From: Bradyrhizobium sp. 199
GTDB taxonomy: Bacteria; Pseudomonadota; Alphaproteobacteria; Rhizobiales; Xanthobacteraceae
Direction: 5' to 3'
Length of the DNA stretch: 64,000 nucleotides
NCBI RefSeq assembly: GCF_023073355.1
Contig: NZ_JADPJI010000002.1
Span: 372,001 to 436,000 of the forward strand
Shown: positions 15,530 to 24,123 of the stretch, one piece after another
Layout of the letters: each line of letters begins with the position of its first letter
Position numbering within the stretch: position 1 is the first letter of the stretch
Made by a program: the position numbers and the translations under genes
Notes under the pieces: model-generated
The model's input: the letters and a program-made list of their open reading frames with translations, nothing else
The model's database searches: none
What the model was told of the DNA's origin: nothing

Positions 15530-16366
15530 ATGAACGGAAACGACAGCATGACCAACCTCACCCCCACCGGCTTCCTCAGCATCGGCAGCGCCAGCCTCGA
15601 ATACAAATGGCTCGCGCCGCAATCCGCCGACGCACCCACCATCGTCATGCTGCACGAAGGCCTCGGCTCGGTCGGGCTCTGGGGCGACTTTCCGGAAAAG
15701 ATCCAGGCTGCCACCGGCGCCGGCATCTTCCTGTATTCGCGTGCGGGCTACGGCCAGTCCAGCCCGGTCGCGCTGCCGCGACCGCTGGATTACATGCAGC
15801 GCGAGGCGCTGGACGTGCTGCCGAAGCTGCTCGACGCGATCGGCTTCAGGCGCGGCCTGCTGCTCGGCCATTCCGACGGCGCCTCGATTGCGACGATCTA
15901 TGCCGGCGCGCATCAGGATCATCGCTTGAGCGGTCTCGTGCTGATAGCGCCGCATTTCATCGTCGAGGACATCTCGGTGCAATCCATCGCCGCGATCAAG
16001 ACCAGCTTCGAGACCACGGACCTCAAGGCAAAACTGGCGCGCTGGCACAAGGACGTCGACAACGCCTTCTACGGCTGGAACAGCGCCTGGCTCGATCCCG
16101 AATTCCGCGATTGGGACATCTCCGAATACCTCGCTTATATCCGCGTACCCGTCATGGTCCTGCAAGGTGCCAGCGACCAATATGGCACCCTGCGCCAGGT
16201 CGAGATTGCGCAGGAAGAGTGCTACTGCCCGGTTGAACTGAAGATCATTTCAGGCGCCGGACATTCTCCCTATCGTGAAGCGCCCGCGCCAACACTTGGC
16301 GCGATCGAACAATTTGCAAGAGCAGCTCTCCGCGACGATCAGGACCTGCAGGGGCGCGCCGCATGA
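15530..16366 (+). CDS. Alpha/beta-fold hydrolase in the benzoate cluster
   Basis: 278 aa. The nucleophile elbow is LLGHSDGAS, with a catalytic His in SGAGHSPYRE near the C-terminus and the oxyanion segment MLHEGLGSVGLWGDFP. The start may be ATG 15530 or ATG 15548; both have a GGA-type ribosome site. Hydrolases of this kind recur in box clusters, where an enol-lactone, ring-cleavage or CoA-thioester hydrolase role has been considered. The sequence does not discriminate between these. It lies between the ligase and boxC on the same strand, with candidate BoxR sites after it, so boxC may have its own promoter. Confidence 0.8.
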   Translation: MNGNDSMTNLTPTGFLSIGSASLEYKWLAPQSADAPTIVMLHEGLGSVGLWGDFPEKIQAATGAGIFLYSRAGYGQSSPVALPRPLDYMQREALDVLPKLLDAIGFRRGLLLGHSDGASIATIYAGAHQDHRLSGLVLIAPHFIVEDISVQSIAAIKTSFETTDLKAKLARWHKDVDNAFYGWNSAWLDPEFRDWDISEYLAYIRVPVMVLQGASDQYGTLRQVEIAQEECYCPVELKIISGAGHSPYREAPAPTLGAIEQFARAALRDDQDLQGRAA

Positions 16367-16386
16367 TGGCAGCCACAACGATCGCC

Positions 16387-16475
16387 ATGAAACAAAGTGC
16401 ATCTTGCAGCCGTTAAGGGCTAGACTCCTCCGAAAAGATGCATTATTGTGCATCTAACGCTACGGCGAAAATGCA
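16387..16475. promoter_or_regulatory. Cluster of five TGCA half-sites, candidate BoxR operator upstream of boxC
   Basis: TGCA at 16398, 16405, 16439, 16449 and 16472, within 110 bp of the boxC start. GATGCATTATTGTGCATC (16438-16453) is a palindromic arrangement of two of them. It shares AACAAAGTGCAT with the upstream region of the livHMGF operon. TGCA repeats are the known operator feature of BzdR/BoxR regulators. Confidence 0.72.
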
Positions 16476-16497
16476 TAATCAAGCTCAGGGATGACCC

Positions 16498-18186
16498 ATG
16501 GCCGGGGAAGATCGGCGCCTCGCAGGCGGCGCGACATTCATCGATTTCCAGACCGAACCTTCCCGCTACCGGCACTGGAAGCTCGCGGTTGAGGGCGACG
16601 TCGCGACGCTGACCATGGACGTCGACGAGAACGGCGGCCTGTTCGAAGGCTATCTGCTCAAGCTCAATTCCTATGATCTCGGCGTCGACATCGAGCTTGC
16701 GGATGCAGTGCAGCGGCTGCGCTTCGAACATCCCGAGGTCAAGGTCGTGGTGATGCGCTCGGCCAAGAACCGCGTGTTCTGCGCCGGCGCCAACATCCGC
16801 ATGCTCGCGGGCTCCACGCATGCCCACAAGGTCAATTTCTGCAAGTTCACCAACGAGACCCGCAACGGCATGGAAGACTCCTCGGAGAATTCCGGCCAGC
16901 GCTTCATCACCGTGGTGAACGGCTCCGCCGCCGGCGGCGGCTACGAGCTGGCGCTTGCGACCGACCACATCATTCTCGCCGACGACGGCTCTTCTGCGGT
17001 TGCGCTGCCCGAAGTGCCGCTGCTCGCGGTGCTGCCGGGCACCGGCGGTCTCACCCGCGTCGTCGACAAGCGCAAGGTGCGCCGTGATCACGCCGATTTC
17101 TTCTGCACCATCGAGGAGGGCGTGAAGGGCAAGCGCGCCGTGCAATGGCGCCTCGTCGACGAGATAGCGCCGAACTCGAAGCTCGAGGCCAAGGTCGCCG
17201 AGCGCGCCAGGGAGTTTGCAGCTCAATCGAAGCGTAAGGGCAGTGGCAAAGGCATCGCGCTGACGCCGCTCAAGCGCCTGATCGACCAGACCAGCATCCG
17301 TTATGGTTTTGTCACGGTCGAGATCGATCGCACTGCCCGCATCGCCACCATCTCGATCAAGGCACCCGAGGCGGCGCCGCCGGCCGACATCGATGGCATG
17401 ATGGCGCTGGGCGCCTCGTTCTGGCCGCTCCAGGTTGCGCGCGAGATCGACGACGCCATCCTGCATCTGCGTATCAACGAGCTCGAGATCGCCATGCTGG
17501 TGTTCAAGAGCCATGGCGACCGCGCCCATGTGCTGGCCTGCGACGCCTTCCTCGAAGCCAACAAGGCGCACTGGCTGGTCAACGAGATCAGGCATTACTG
17601 GAAGCGCGTGCTGAAGCGCATCGACGTCACCTCGCGCACGCTGGTCACCCTGGTCGAGCCCGGCTCCTGCTTTGCCGGCACGCTCGCCGAGTTCGTCTTC
17701 GCCGCCGACCGTTCCTACATGCTGATCGGCACGCGCCAGGGCGACAATCGCCCGCCGCCGTCGATCGAGCTCTCCGCCATGAATTTCGGCCCCTATCCGA
17801 TGAGCCATGGCCTGACGCGGCTTCAGTCACGCTTCCAGGCCGATCCGGCCGATGTGGAGCGGGCGGAAGCCACGCTCGGTACCTCGCTCGACGCCGAGCA
17901 GGCGGAAGAGCTTGGCCTCGTCACCTTCGCGCTCGACGACATCGACTGGGATGATGAGGTCCGCGTCTTCTTGGAGGAGCGCGCCAGCTTCTCGCCCGAC
18001 AGTCTCACCGGCATGGAAGCGAGCCTGCGCTTCGTCGGCCCCGAGACGATGGAATCAAAGATCTTCTCGCGCCTCACCGCCTGGCAGAACTGGATCTTCC
18101 AGCGCCCCAACGCCGTCGGCGAAGAGGGCGCGTTGCGCCGCTACGGCAGCGGCCAGAAGCCGAAATTCGATATGACGCGGGTGTAA
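16498..18186 (+). CDS. boxC: 2,3-epoxybenzoyl-CoA dihydrolase (benzoyl-CoA-dihydrodiol lyase)
   Basis: Cleaves the ring of 2,3-epoxybenzoyl-CoA with two waters, giving 3,4-didehydroadipyl-CoA semialdehyde and formate; 562 aa, the full BoxC length. It has two crotonase-like domains: the first (about 30-260) with FCAGANIRMLAG and NGSAAGGGYELALATDHI, the second (about 270-540) with PGSCFAGTLAEFVFAADRSYM. The sequence is close to known BoxC proteins along its length. ATG 16498 follows the TGCA-rich region. boxB follows 148 bp downstream across a repeat. It acts in the cytoplasm directly after BoxAB. Confidence 0.94.
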   Translation: MAGEDRRLAGGATFIDFQTEPSRYRHWKLAVEGDVATLTMDVDENGGLFEGYLLKLNSYDLGVDIELADAVQRLRFEHPEVKVVVMRSAKNRVFCAGANIRMLAGSTHAHKVNFCKFTNETRNGMEDSSENSGQRFITVVNGSAAGGGYELALATDHIILADDGSSAVALPEVPLLAVLPGTGGLTRVVDKRKVRRDHADFFCTIEEGVKGKRAVQWRLVDEIAPNSKLEAKVAERAREFAAQSKRKGSGKGIALTPLKRLIDQTSIRYGFVTVEIDRTARIATISIKAPEAAPPADIDGMMALGASFWPLQVAREIDDAILHLRINELEIAMLVFKSHGDRAHVLACDAFLEANKAHWLVNEIRHYWKRVLKRIDVTSRTLVTLVEPGSCFAGTLAEFVFAADRSYMLIGTRQGDNRPPPSIELSAMNFGPYPMSHGLTRLQSRFQADPADVERAEATLGTSLDAEQAEELGLVTFALDDIDWDDEVRVFLEERASFSPDSLTGMEASLRFVGPETMESKIFSRLTAWQNWIFQRPNAVGEEGALRRYGSGQKPKFDMTRV

Positions 18187-18196
18187 CGATTTTCAT

Positions 18197-18308
18197 GTCC
18201 CGGGCGCGCTGCGGCACGCAGTGACGCTGCGCAGAACCGGGACCCGGACGGACCAGACATAGGTCCTGGCTCAGCAGTGCAGCACTTCGCGCCGCACTGC
18301 ATCCGGGA
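18197..18308. repeat. Dispersed GTCCCGG-type palindrome, copy 1
   Basis: The unit runs from TGTCCCGGGCGCGCTGCGGC to CACTGCATCCGGGACACG between boxC and boxB, with internal hairpins. A related unit of about 110 bp lies at 27679-27792 between pstS and pstC. Confidence 0.65.
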
Positions 18309-18334
18309 CACGAAACCGATCAAGGAGCACGGCC

Positions 18335-19786
18335 ATGAACATGAACATCATGAACGTCGACTACTCGACCAAGATTCCCAACAACGTAAACCTCGCCGAG
18401 GACCGCCAGGTACTGAAGGCACTCGAAGGCTGGCATCCCGGCTACATGGATTGGTGGAGCGACATGGGGCCGGAAGGTTTCCAGGAATCGCTGGTCTATC
18501 TTCGCACTGCTTATTCCGTCGATCCGCGCGGCTGGGCCAAGTTCGACTATGTCCGCATGCCCGACTATCGCTGGGGCATCCTGCTTGCTCCCCAGGAAGA
18601 GAACCGCGTCGTGCCGTTCGGCGAGCATTTTGGCGAGCCGGCCTGGCAGGAAGTCCCCGGCGAGTACCGCGCCATGCTACGCCGTCTGATCGTGATCCAG
18701 GGCGACACCGAGCCGGCCTCAGTCGAGCAGCAGCGCCATCTCGGCAAGACCGCGCCTTCGCTCTACGACATGCGCAACCTGTTCCAGGTCAATGTCGAGG
18801 AAGGCCGCCACCTCTGGGCGATGGTCTATCTGCTGCAGAAATACTTTGGCCGTGACGGCCGCGAGGAAGCCGACGATTTGCTGCGCCGCCGCTCGGGCGA
18901 TGCCGACGCCCCGCGCATGCTCGGCGCCTTCAACGAGGCGACGCCGGACTGGCTGTCCTTTTTCATGTTCACTTATTTCACCGATCGCGACGGCAAGATG
19001 CAGCTGCACTCGCTGGCGCAATCCGGCTTCGATCCGCTGTCGCGCACCTGCCGCTTTATGCTGACGGAAGAAGCGCACCACATGTTCGTCGGCGAGACCG
19101 GCATCACCCGCGTCGTGCAGCGCACCTGCGATGCGATGCGCGAGGCCGGCATCACCGATCCCACCGACATCGCAAAAGTTCGCGCGCTCGGCGTGATCGA
19201 TCTGCCGACCATCCAGAAGAAGCTGAACCTGCACTACACGCTGTCGCTCGATCTGTTCGGCTCGGAGGTCTCGACCAACGCGGCCAACGCCTTCAACACC
19301 GGCATCAAGGGCCGCTATCACGAGACCCAGATCGACGACGATCACCAGCTCAAGAACGCCACCTATCCGGTGCTGAAGTTCATCGACGGCGAGATCAAGC
19401 TGGTCGACGAGCCGGCGCTGACCGCGCTCAACATGCGCCTGCGCGACGATTACAGCCGGGATTGCGTCAAGGGCATGCTGCGCTGGAACAAGGTGATCTC
19501 GACCGCCGGCTATCAGTTCCAGCTCAAGCTGCCCAACGTCGCCTTCCATCGCCACATCGGCGAGTTCAAGGACGTGCATGCGACGCCGGACGGCATTTTG
19601 ATCGATGACGCCAGCTGGGCCAAGCGCAAGGACGAGTGGCTGCCCTCGACTGCCGACGGCGATTTCATCTCCTCCCTGATGCAGCCCGTCACCGAAAGCG
19701 GCAAGTTCGCCTCCTGGATCTCGCCGCCGAAAGTCGGCATCGACAACAAGCCCGGCGATTTCGAGTACGTGAAGATCGAGTCGTAA
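18335..19786 (+). CDS. boxB: Benzoyl-CoA 2,3-epoxidase, oxygenase component BoxB
   Basis: Di-iron monooxygenase that epoxidises benzoyl-CoA; 483 aa. The six candidate iron ligands are present: Glu126, Glu156, His159 (EEGRH), Asp217, Glu246 and His249 (EEAHH). As I recall, they match the published BoxB ligands with a constant offset of six. AAGGAG lies 7 bases before ATG 18335. BoxB needs electrons from the flavo/iron-sulfur reductase BoxA, which is not in the window. A strong hairpin follows (19806-19839) and the next gene is on the other strand, so boxB ends the operon. Confidence 0.94.
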   Translation: MNMNIMNVDYSTKIPNNVNLAEDRQVLKALEGWHPGYMDWWSDMGPEGFQESLVYLRTAYSVDPRGWAKFDYVRMPDYRWGILLAPQEENRVVPFGEHFGEPAWQEVPGEYRAMLRRLIVIQGDTEPASVEQQRHLGKTAPSLYDMRNLFQVNVEEGRHLWAMVYLLQKYFGRDGREEADDLLRRRSGDADAPRMLGAFNEATPDWLSFFMFTYFTDRDGKMQLHSLAQSGFDPLSRTCRFMLTEEAHHMFVGETGITRVVQRTCDAMREAGITDPTDIAKVRALGVIDLPTIQKKLNLHYTLSLDLFGSEVSTNAANAFNTGIKGRYHETQIDDDHQLKNATYPVLKFIDGEIKLVDEPALTALNMRLRDDYSRDCVKGMLRWNKVISTAGYQFQLKLPNVAFHRHIGEFKDVHATPDGILIDDASWAKRKDEWLPSTADGDFISSLMQPVTESGKFASWISPPKVGIDNKPGDFEYVKIES

Positions 19787-19805
19787 GGGAGTTGGCGAAT
19801 AGTGG

Positions 19806-19839
19806 ATGGCGAGTAGCAATTAGGCAAGCTACTCGCCAT
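19806..19839. terminator. Bidirectional hairpin between boxB and the SDR gene
   Basis: A perfect 12-bp stem (ATGGCGAGTAGC / GCTACTCGCCAT) with a 10-base loop lies between convergent genes. There is no long T-tract, so termination strength is uncertain. Confidence 0.6.
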
Positions 19840-19865
19840 TTGCTACGCACCATTCGCATGCACTG

Positions 19866-20666
19866 CTACCCCGCGATCTCCAGCCCGGCATTGGCGTAGA
19901 CCACGCCGCCGTCCACCGCGATGGTGTTGCCGATGACGTAATCACCCGCACGCGAGGCGAGATAGATCGCGAGCCCAGCCATATCCTCGTCGGTCCCGAT
20001 GCGCTTCGCCGGAATGCGCTTGGCGACCTCGTCCGAATGGTCGCGTGCCGCCCGGTTCATGTCCGACTTGAACGCGCCCGGCGCGATCGCGGTAACGTTG
20101 ATGTTGTCCTTGATCAGTTTCGTCGCCATGCGCCGCGTCAGATGGATCACGGCCGCCTTGCTCGCGGCGTAGGAATAGGTCTCGCCCGGATTGACGAAGA
20201 TGCCGTCGACCGAGGCGATGTTGATCACCTTCGCGGGACGTTCTGCGCTTGCGGCCGTGCGCAGCGGTTTCGCCAGAGCCTTTGTCAGGAAGAACAGCGA
20301 CTTGACGTTGAGGTCCATCACCTTGTCCCAGCCGCTTTCAGGGAATTCGTCGAACTCCGCGCCCCAGGCGGCTCCGGCATTGTTGACGAGGATGTCGAGC
20401 TTCGGCTCCAGCTTGATGATTTCGGAGGCGAGCCTGTCGCAACCTTCGACGGTGGAGATGTCGATCGGCAGCGCGATGCATTCGCCGTCATATTGTGCGG
20501 TGAGCTCCTTGGCGGTCGCCTCGCACGGTCCGGCCTTGCGGGCGGTGATGTAGACCTTTGCGGCGCCCGCGCTGAGAAATCCCGATGCAATCATCTTGCC
20601 GATGCCGCGCGAGCCGCCGGTCACCAGCGCGACGCGGCCATTGAGCGAGAACAGGTCGTTGAACAT
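19866..20666 (-). CDS. Short-chain dehydrogenase/reductase (SDR)
   Basis: 266 aa classical SDR. The cofactor loop is GGSRGIGKM (about residues 17-25), followed by NNAGAAWG, the catalytic Ser in NIASVDG, YSYAASK (Tyr-x3-Lys) and IAPGAFKSDM. The motif pattern suits NAD(P)H-dependent reduction of a ketone or 3-oxoacyl group. The gene is convergent with boxB and not clearly part of that operon. The substrate is unknown; homologues in this group are often annotated only as SDR family oxidoreductase. Confidence 0.88.
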   Translation of the reverse strand: MFNDLFSLNGRVALVTGGSRGIGKMIASGFLSAGAAKVYITARKAGPCEATAKELTAQYDGECIALPIDISTVEGCDRLASEIIKLEPKLDILVNNAGAAWGAEFDEFPESGWDKVMDLNVKSLFFLTKALAKPLRTAASAERPAKVINIASVDGIFVNPGETYSYAASKAAVIHLTRRMATKLIKDNINVTAIAPGAFKSDMNRAARDHSDEVAKRIPAKRIGTDEDMAGLAIYLASRAGDYVIGNTIAVDGGVVYANAGLEIAG

Positions 20667-20758
20667 GAGGCCTCCCTTGGTTTGGGGCTGTTTTGGGCGG
20701 GGAGGGGAGGGGAGTCAAGGAAGGCGCTAATGTAGCGCGACAGCGGAGGTTGGAGCGG

Positions 20759-21817
20759 CTACGCCGCCGCGATCCGGCGGAAACCGTTCCACATCGCGGT
20801 CGCGGCGCCCGAGGTCAACACCGGCAGGATCCGCGCGTCCTGGTAGTTGCCGTTGAGTGAGACGCGCGGCAGTGCCGTCATCTGATCGGCATTCTCGGCG
20901 AAAAGCATGCCGGGCCGCGTCGTCACCGCGGTCTTGAAGCCGGCCGTCGCAGCGAGGCCGAATTCGCGCATCCCCGCCGCCTCGCGGTCGCCATAGGGAT
21001 AGGCGAGATGCAACACGGGGCGCTCCAGCGCCTGCTCGATCCGCGCGCGGCTCGTGGCCAACTCCTGCGCGGCGATGTCTTCCGCCGCCTTGGCGAGATT
21101 GCAATGGCTGACGCTATGCGCGCCGATCGTGACCAGCGGATCGGCGGCGAACGTCTTCACCTCGGCCCAGGACAGGCAGAGACTGCGGCACAGCGCCGCC
21201 ATGTCGACGTCGTACGTCGTGCAGAGCGCCTCGATTTCTCGCTTGAGGTCGTGCTCGCCCGGCAGCGCGCGCAGCCAGTCGTGCAGGCGGTCGAACGCTG
21301 CCTGCTTGGCCGCGGGCGTCGTGGCATCCAGCCGCAGCGCGGAATGGCCGATTCTGAGGTCGATCTGCTCGGCCTTGGCGATCACGGCCTCCAGCGCCGC
21401 CCACCACAGCCGTCCGGTGCCTTCGGCAAAGTCGCTCGCGACATAGACCGAGAAAGGAGCGTCGAATTCGCGCAGCACGGGCAGGGCATGGTCCAGATTG
21501 TCGCGATAGCCGTCGTCGAAGGTGAAGGCAGCGAAGCGGCGGTCGAACCGGCCCTGCACCAAGCGCTCATGCAGCTCGTCCATGCTGACGATGTCGATGT
21601 CGCGGGAGCGCAAATGGCACAGCGTCGCGCGCAGGAATTCGGGGGTGACTTCGAGATGCCGGTTCGGCTGGAACGCGGCCTCACGGGCCGGTCGGACGTG
21701 GTGCAGCATGAAAATGGCGCCGACGCCCGATAAAAGCGGGCGCAGCAGGTGGTGCGCCCCGCTGAAGTAAAGTGCTTCCAGCCCGGCGCGGATGACGTTG
21801 TTACGCAGTTGTTTCAT
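20759..21817 (-). CDS. Polysaccharide deacetylase (NodB-homology domain)
   Basis: 352 aa. The carbohydrate-esterase-4 metal and catalytic motifs are visible: FTFDDGYRDN (Asp-Asp) and IGAHSVSHCNL (His-x3-His), with AYPYGD later. The N-terminus (GVGAIFMLHHVRP) resembles the cytosolic or membrane-facing group of such enzymes rather than NodB itself. It would remove N- or O-acetyl groups from an envelope polysaccharide. It is in the same direction as the SDR gene with 92 bp between, and divergent from the BON-OmpA gene. No nod genes are nearby, so a nodulation role is not implied. Confidence 0.87.
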   Translation of the reverse strand: MKQLRNNVIRAGLEALYFSGAHHLLRPLLSGVGAIFMLHHVRPAREAAFQPNRHLEVTPEFLRATLCHLRSRDIDIVSMDELHERLVQGRFDRRFAAFTFDDGYRDNLDHALPVLREFDAPFSVYVASDFAEGTGRLWWAALEAVIAKAEQIDLRIGHSALRLDATTPAAKQAAFDRLHDWLRALPGEHDLKREIEALCTTYDVDMAALCRSLCLSWAEVKTFAADPLVTIGAHSVSHCNLAKAAEDIAAQELATSRARIEQALERPVLHLAYPYGDREAAGMREFGLAATAGFKTAVTTRPGMLFAENADQMTALPRVSLNGNYQDARILPVLTSGAATAMWNGFRRIAAA

Positions 21818-21981
21818 GACCGGCCGGCGGACTCTGGCATTCCGCTTTCAACTTACGGAAGAACCCTTGAAGAAAAAGTTATTCCGATTGTCCAGGCGGT
21901 GCCTTCGGAAGGGCGCCATTTCCGGTTTGACAGCCCGCCAAGGGTTTGTTTTGTCTCCGGTTCCAGAGTTCGGGTCGTCGA

Positions 21982-23376
21982 ATGCAGAAGCTTTTCAGGT
22001 GGGCCAGCAAATGGTGGCCGGGGTTGATTCCCCTGGTCGTCATGTGGGGATTTGCGGCCTGGAATAATACCTTACCGGTCGAAGCCGACCTGTCGGCCCG
22101 TAGCACAGCCGCGCTCAAGGGCACCGTTCTGGACAAGACCCGGATCGCGGTCGACGGCCGCGACGTCAGCCTGGCCGCGGACGCCTTCTCCGAGGAGGGG
22201 CGCCGCGACGCCGTGACGGCGGTCGAGACCGTCCCCGGCGTGCGCCTGGTGGACGACCGCACCCGCCTTGTTCCCGAGGCCAGGCCCTTCGTCTGGAACG
22301 CCGAGCGCGACGTGGTGCGGGTGACGCTGTCAGGCTCCGCGCCCTTGCCCTCGATGAAGGGCCGGCTGACCGAGGCGGCCCGCAAGGAGGTCGGCGGCGC
22401 CGAGGTGGCCGACCAGATGGGGCTGGCGCGCGGCGCGCCGCCGCGGTTCGAAGCCGCCGCCATGCTGCTGCTGGACCAGATCGGCAAGCTGAAGGACGGC
22501 AAGATCACGATCTCGGATACCCAGGTCAATCTGTCGGGCATGGCGCGCGACCTCGGCGGCCGTGAAGCGATCGCAGCTGCGCTGAAGAACCTGCCGGAGG
22601 GCTTTTCGGTCGCCGCCAACGACGTCAAGGCGCCGCCTTATATCTTCCAGGCGTACAAGGATCCGGTTGCCGCCGCGGTGACGCTGACCGGCTACGTTCC
22701 GGACAACAATGTGCATACGGCGATCGCAACCAGCGCCTCGCGAAAATTCTTCACCGAAAAGGTGGTCGACAATCTCAAGGCCAGCATCGGCGCGCCCGGC
22801 TCCTTCAGCACGGCCGTGATCGCAGCGCTCGGCGCGCTGTCGCGACTGTCGACCGGCACGCTCGTCGTCTCCGACCGCGAGGTGAAGCTGTCGGGCGATG
22901 CACTCTACGAGGGGGCTGCCAACGACATCCGCGCAGGTCTTGGCAAGGACTTCCCGAAGAACTGGCAGTACAAGCCGGAGATCACCGTGAAGCCTGCGGC
23001 AGGGCCGGTCGACGGCACCGTGTGCCAGCAATTGTTCACGGACATCCTGGCCAAAGGCAAGATCCGCTTCGCCGCCAAGCGCGCCGACATCGATCCGGAC
23101 TCCACCGCCATCCTCGATCAACTGATCGAGACGGCGCTGCGCTGCCCCACGACAAACGTCGAGGTCGCCGGACATACCGATGCGGACGGCGAGGAAGGCT
23201 TCAATCGGGCTCTCTCGGAGAAGCGCGCGCAGGCGGTGATCGACTATCTGGTCAAGGCAGGGCTGCCCGCCGGCCGTTTCACCGCGGTCGGCCATGGCAG
23301 CACGCAGCCCCTCGCTGGCAACGACACCGACGACGGCAAGGCGAAGAACCGCCGCATCGAATTTCTGGTGAGGTGA
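21982..23376 (+). CDS. BON-domain and OmpA-domain membrane protein (OmpATb-like)
   Basis: 464 aa. An N-terminal membrane helix (WWPGLIPLVVMWGFAAW, residues ~10-27) is followed by two or more BON-like repeats (about 45-330) with alternating VTLSG or VTLTG strands. The C-terminal OmpA peptidoglycan-binding domain (about 355-464) has VEVAGHTDADG, NRALSEKRAQAVIDYL and NRRIEFLVR. ATG 21982 places the helix at the very start. This layout (TM-BON-OmpA) matches mycobacterial OmpATb/ArfA and many rhizobial proteins. A 98-aa membrane protein starts 2 bases after its stop. It probably anchors an envelope complex to peptidoglycan. Confidence 0.88.
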   Translation: MQKLFRWASKWWPGLIPLVVMWGFAAWNNTLPVEADLSARSTAALKGTVLDKTRIAVDGRDVSLAADAFSEEGRRDAVTAVETVPGVRLVDDRTRLVPEARPFVWNAERDVVRVTLSGSAPLPSMKGRLTEAARKEVGGAEVADQMGLARGAPPRFEAAAMLLLDQIGKLKDGKITISDTQVNLSGMARDLGGREAIAAALKNLPEGFSVAANDVKAPPYIFQAYKDPVAAAVTLTGYVPDNNVHTAIATSASRKFFTEKVVDNLKASIGAPGSFSTAVIAALGALSRLSTGTLVVSDREVKLSGDALYEGAANDIRAGLGKDFPKNWQYKPEITVKPAAGPVDGTVCQQLFTDILAKGKIRFAAKRADIDPDSTAILDQLIETALRCPTTNVEVAGHTDADGEEGFNRALSEKRAQAVIDYLVKAGLPAGRFTAVGHGSTQPLAGNDTDDGKAKNRRIEFLVR

Positions 23377-23378
23377 CG

Positions 23379-23675
23379 ATGCCCTATCTCGTCTCGTTTC
23401 ATCTGGGTTGGCTGATGGGTTCGCTGCTGCTGGGTTTTTGCATGGGCTGGATCTCGGTGGTCCAGCGCGGCAACGGCACCTCGAAGGTGACGGCGCGCTG
23501 GCTTGCCGCGCTTGCCGTCGCACTGGTCGCAACCTCGTTCGCCCATGTGGTCCCCGGCCGCTTCGGCTACTGGCTCGACCTCGGCCTGATCTTGTTCGCC
23601 TGCTACCTCGTCGGCTGCACCATCGGTGCATGGCTGCGTGACCGCGTGGTCTCGCGCAGCCAGCCTGCGGCCTGA
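23379..23675 (+). CDS. Small membrane protein coupled to the BON-OmpA gene
   Basis: 98 aa with three hydrophobic segments (about 5-25, 40-58, 63-87) and short polar ends. The start ATG 23379 is 2 bases after the preceding stop, so translation is probably coupled. No recognised domain. The pairing of a BON-OmpA protein with a small membrane protein recalls the arfABC arrangement of mycobacteria, but I cannot show homology by eye. A partner or membrane anchor for the upstream protein is the simplest guess. Confidence 0.78.
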   Translation: MPYLVSFHLGWLMGSLLLGFCMGWISVVQRGNGTSKVTARWLAALAVALVATSFAHVVPGRFGYWLDLGLILFACYLVGCTIGAWLRDRVVSRSQPAA

Positions 23676-24123
23676 GCCTTCGGCTCGCGACGATCGGGCC
23701 GGCGCAGCGGTCTGGCCGCTCCCGGGCCCGCCTTTCGCGCCCGTGACCTTCCGGCGGATCCGCCCCCCCTTTCAACAGGCAGGCATGCCCCATAGATTGA
23801 CGTCGGCTTAAGGCGTGACGGAACATTGTACGGCCGAAATCATCAAACCTTCACGGCGCCTGCGCAGGATCGCCATGGAGATTCGCCTCAAGTCTGCCGC
23901 CGAAGGCGCCAAACCGTGCATCAGGAGCCCCACCCTGCCTAAAATATTGAATGCACGAGTTTTTGTTCGAATTGGCGAATTCCACTCGGCCCGAAAACGC
24001 GCTAGTGGAGGGACAGGGGGCATGCGCGATGCCGGAGCCGGCGGCGAGGGTTCGTTGAGTGCCTGTGCGTCGTCCGCCCGTTCGCCGGCCACCCTAGCCG
24101 CTGAAGCGTTGTTCGAGGTCTAG
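23676..24123. other. 448-bp stretch without a convincing gene
   Basis: Short open frames exist on both strands here (for example 23815-24123 plus and 23808-24092 minus), but they overlap each other and lack clear ribosome sites. The AT-rich part near 23935-23990 (CCTAAAATATTGAATGCAC) probably holds the promoter for the next gene. No palindrome or RNA gene seen. Confidence 0.4.

Noticed and set aside
20759..21817. Polysaccharide deacetylase as NodB
   Set aside because: No nodA, nodC or nod-box-like sequence is nearby, and the N-terminus differs from NodB. Only the general deacetylase domain is supported.
23815..24123. 102-codon frame ending just before the UPF0104 gene
   Set aside because: No ribosome site, opposite frame equally open, no recognisable feature. 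Too weak to call a gene.
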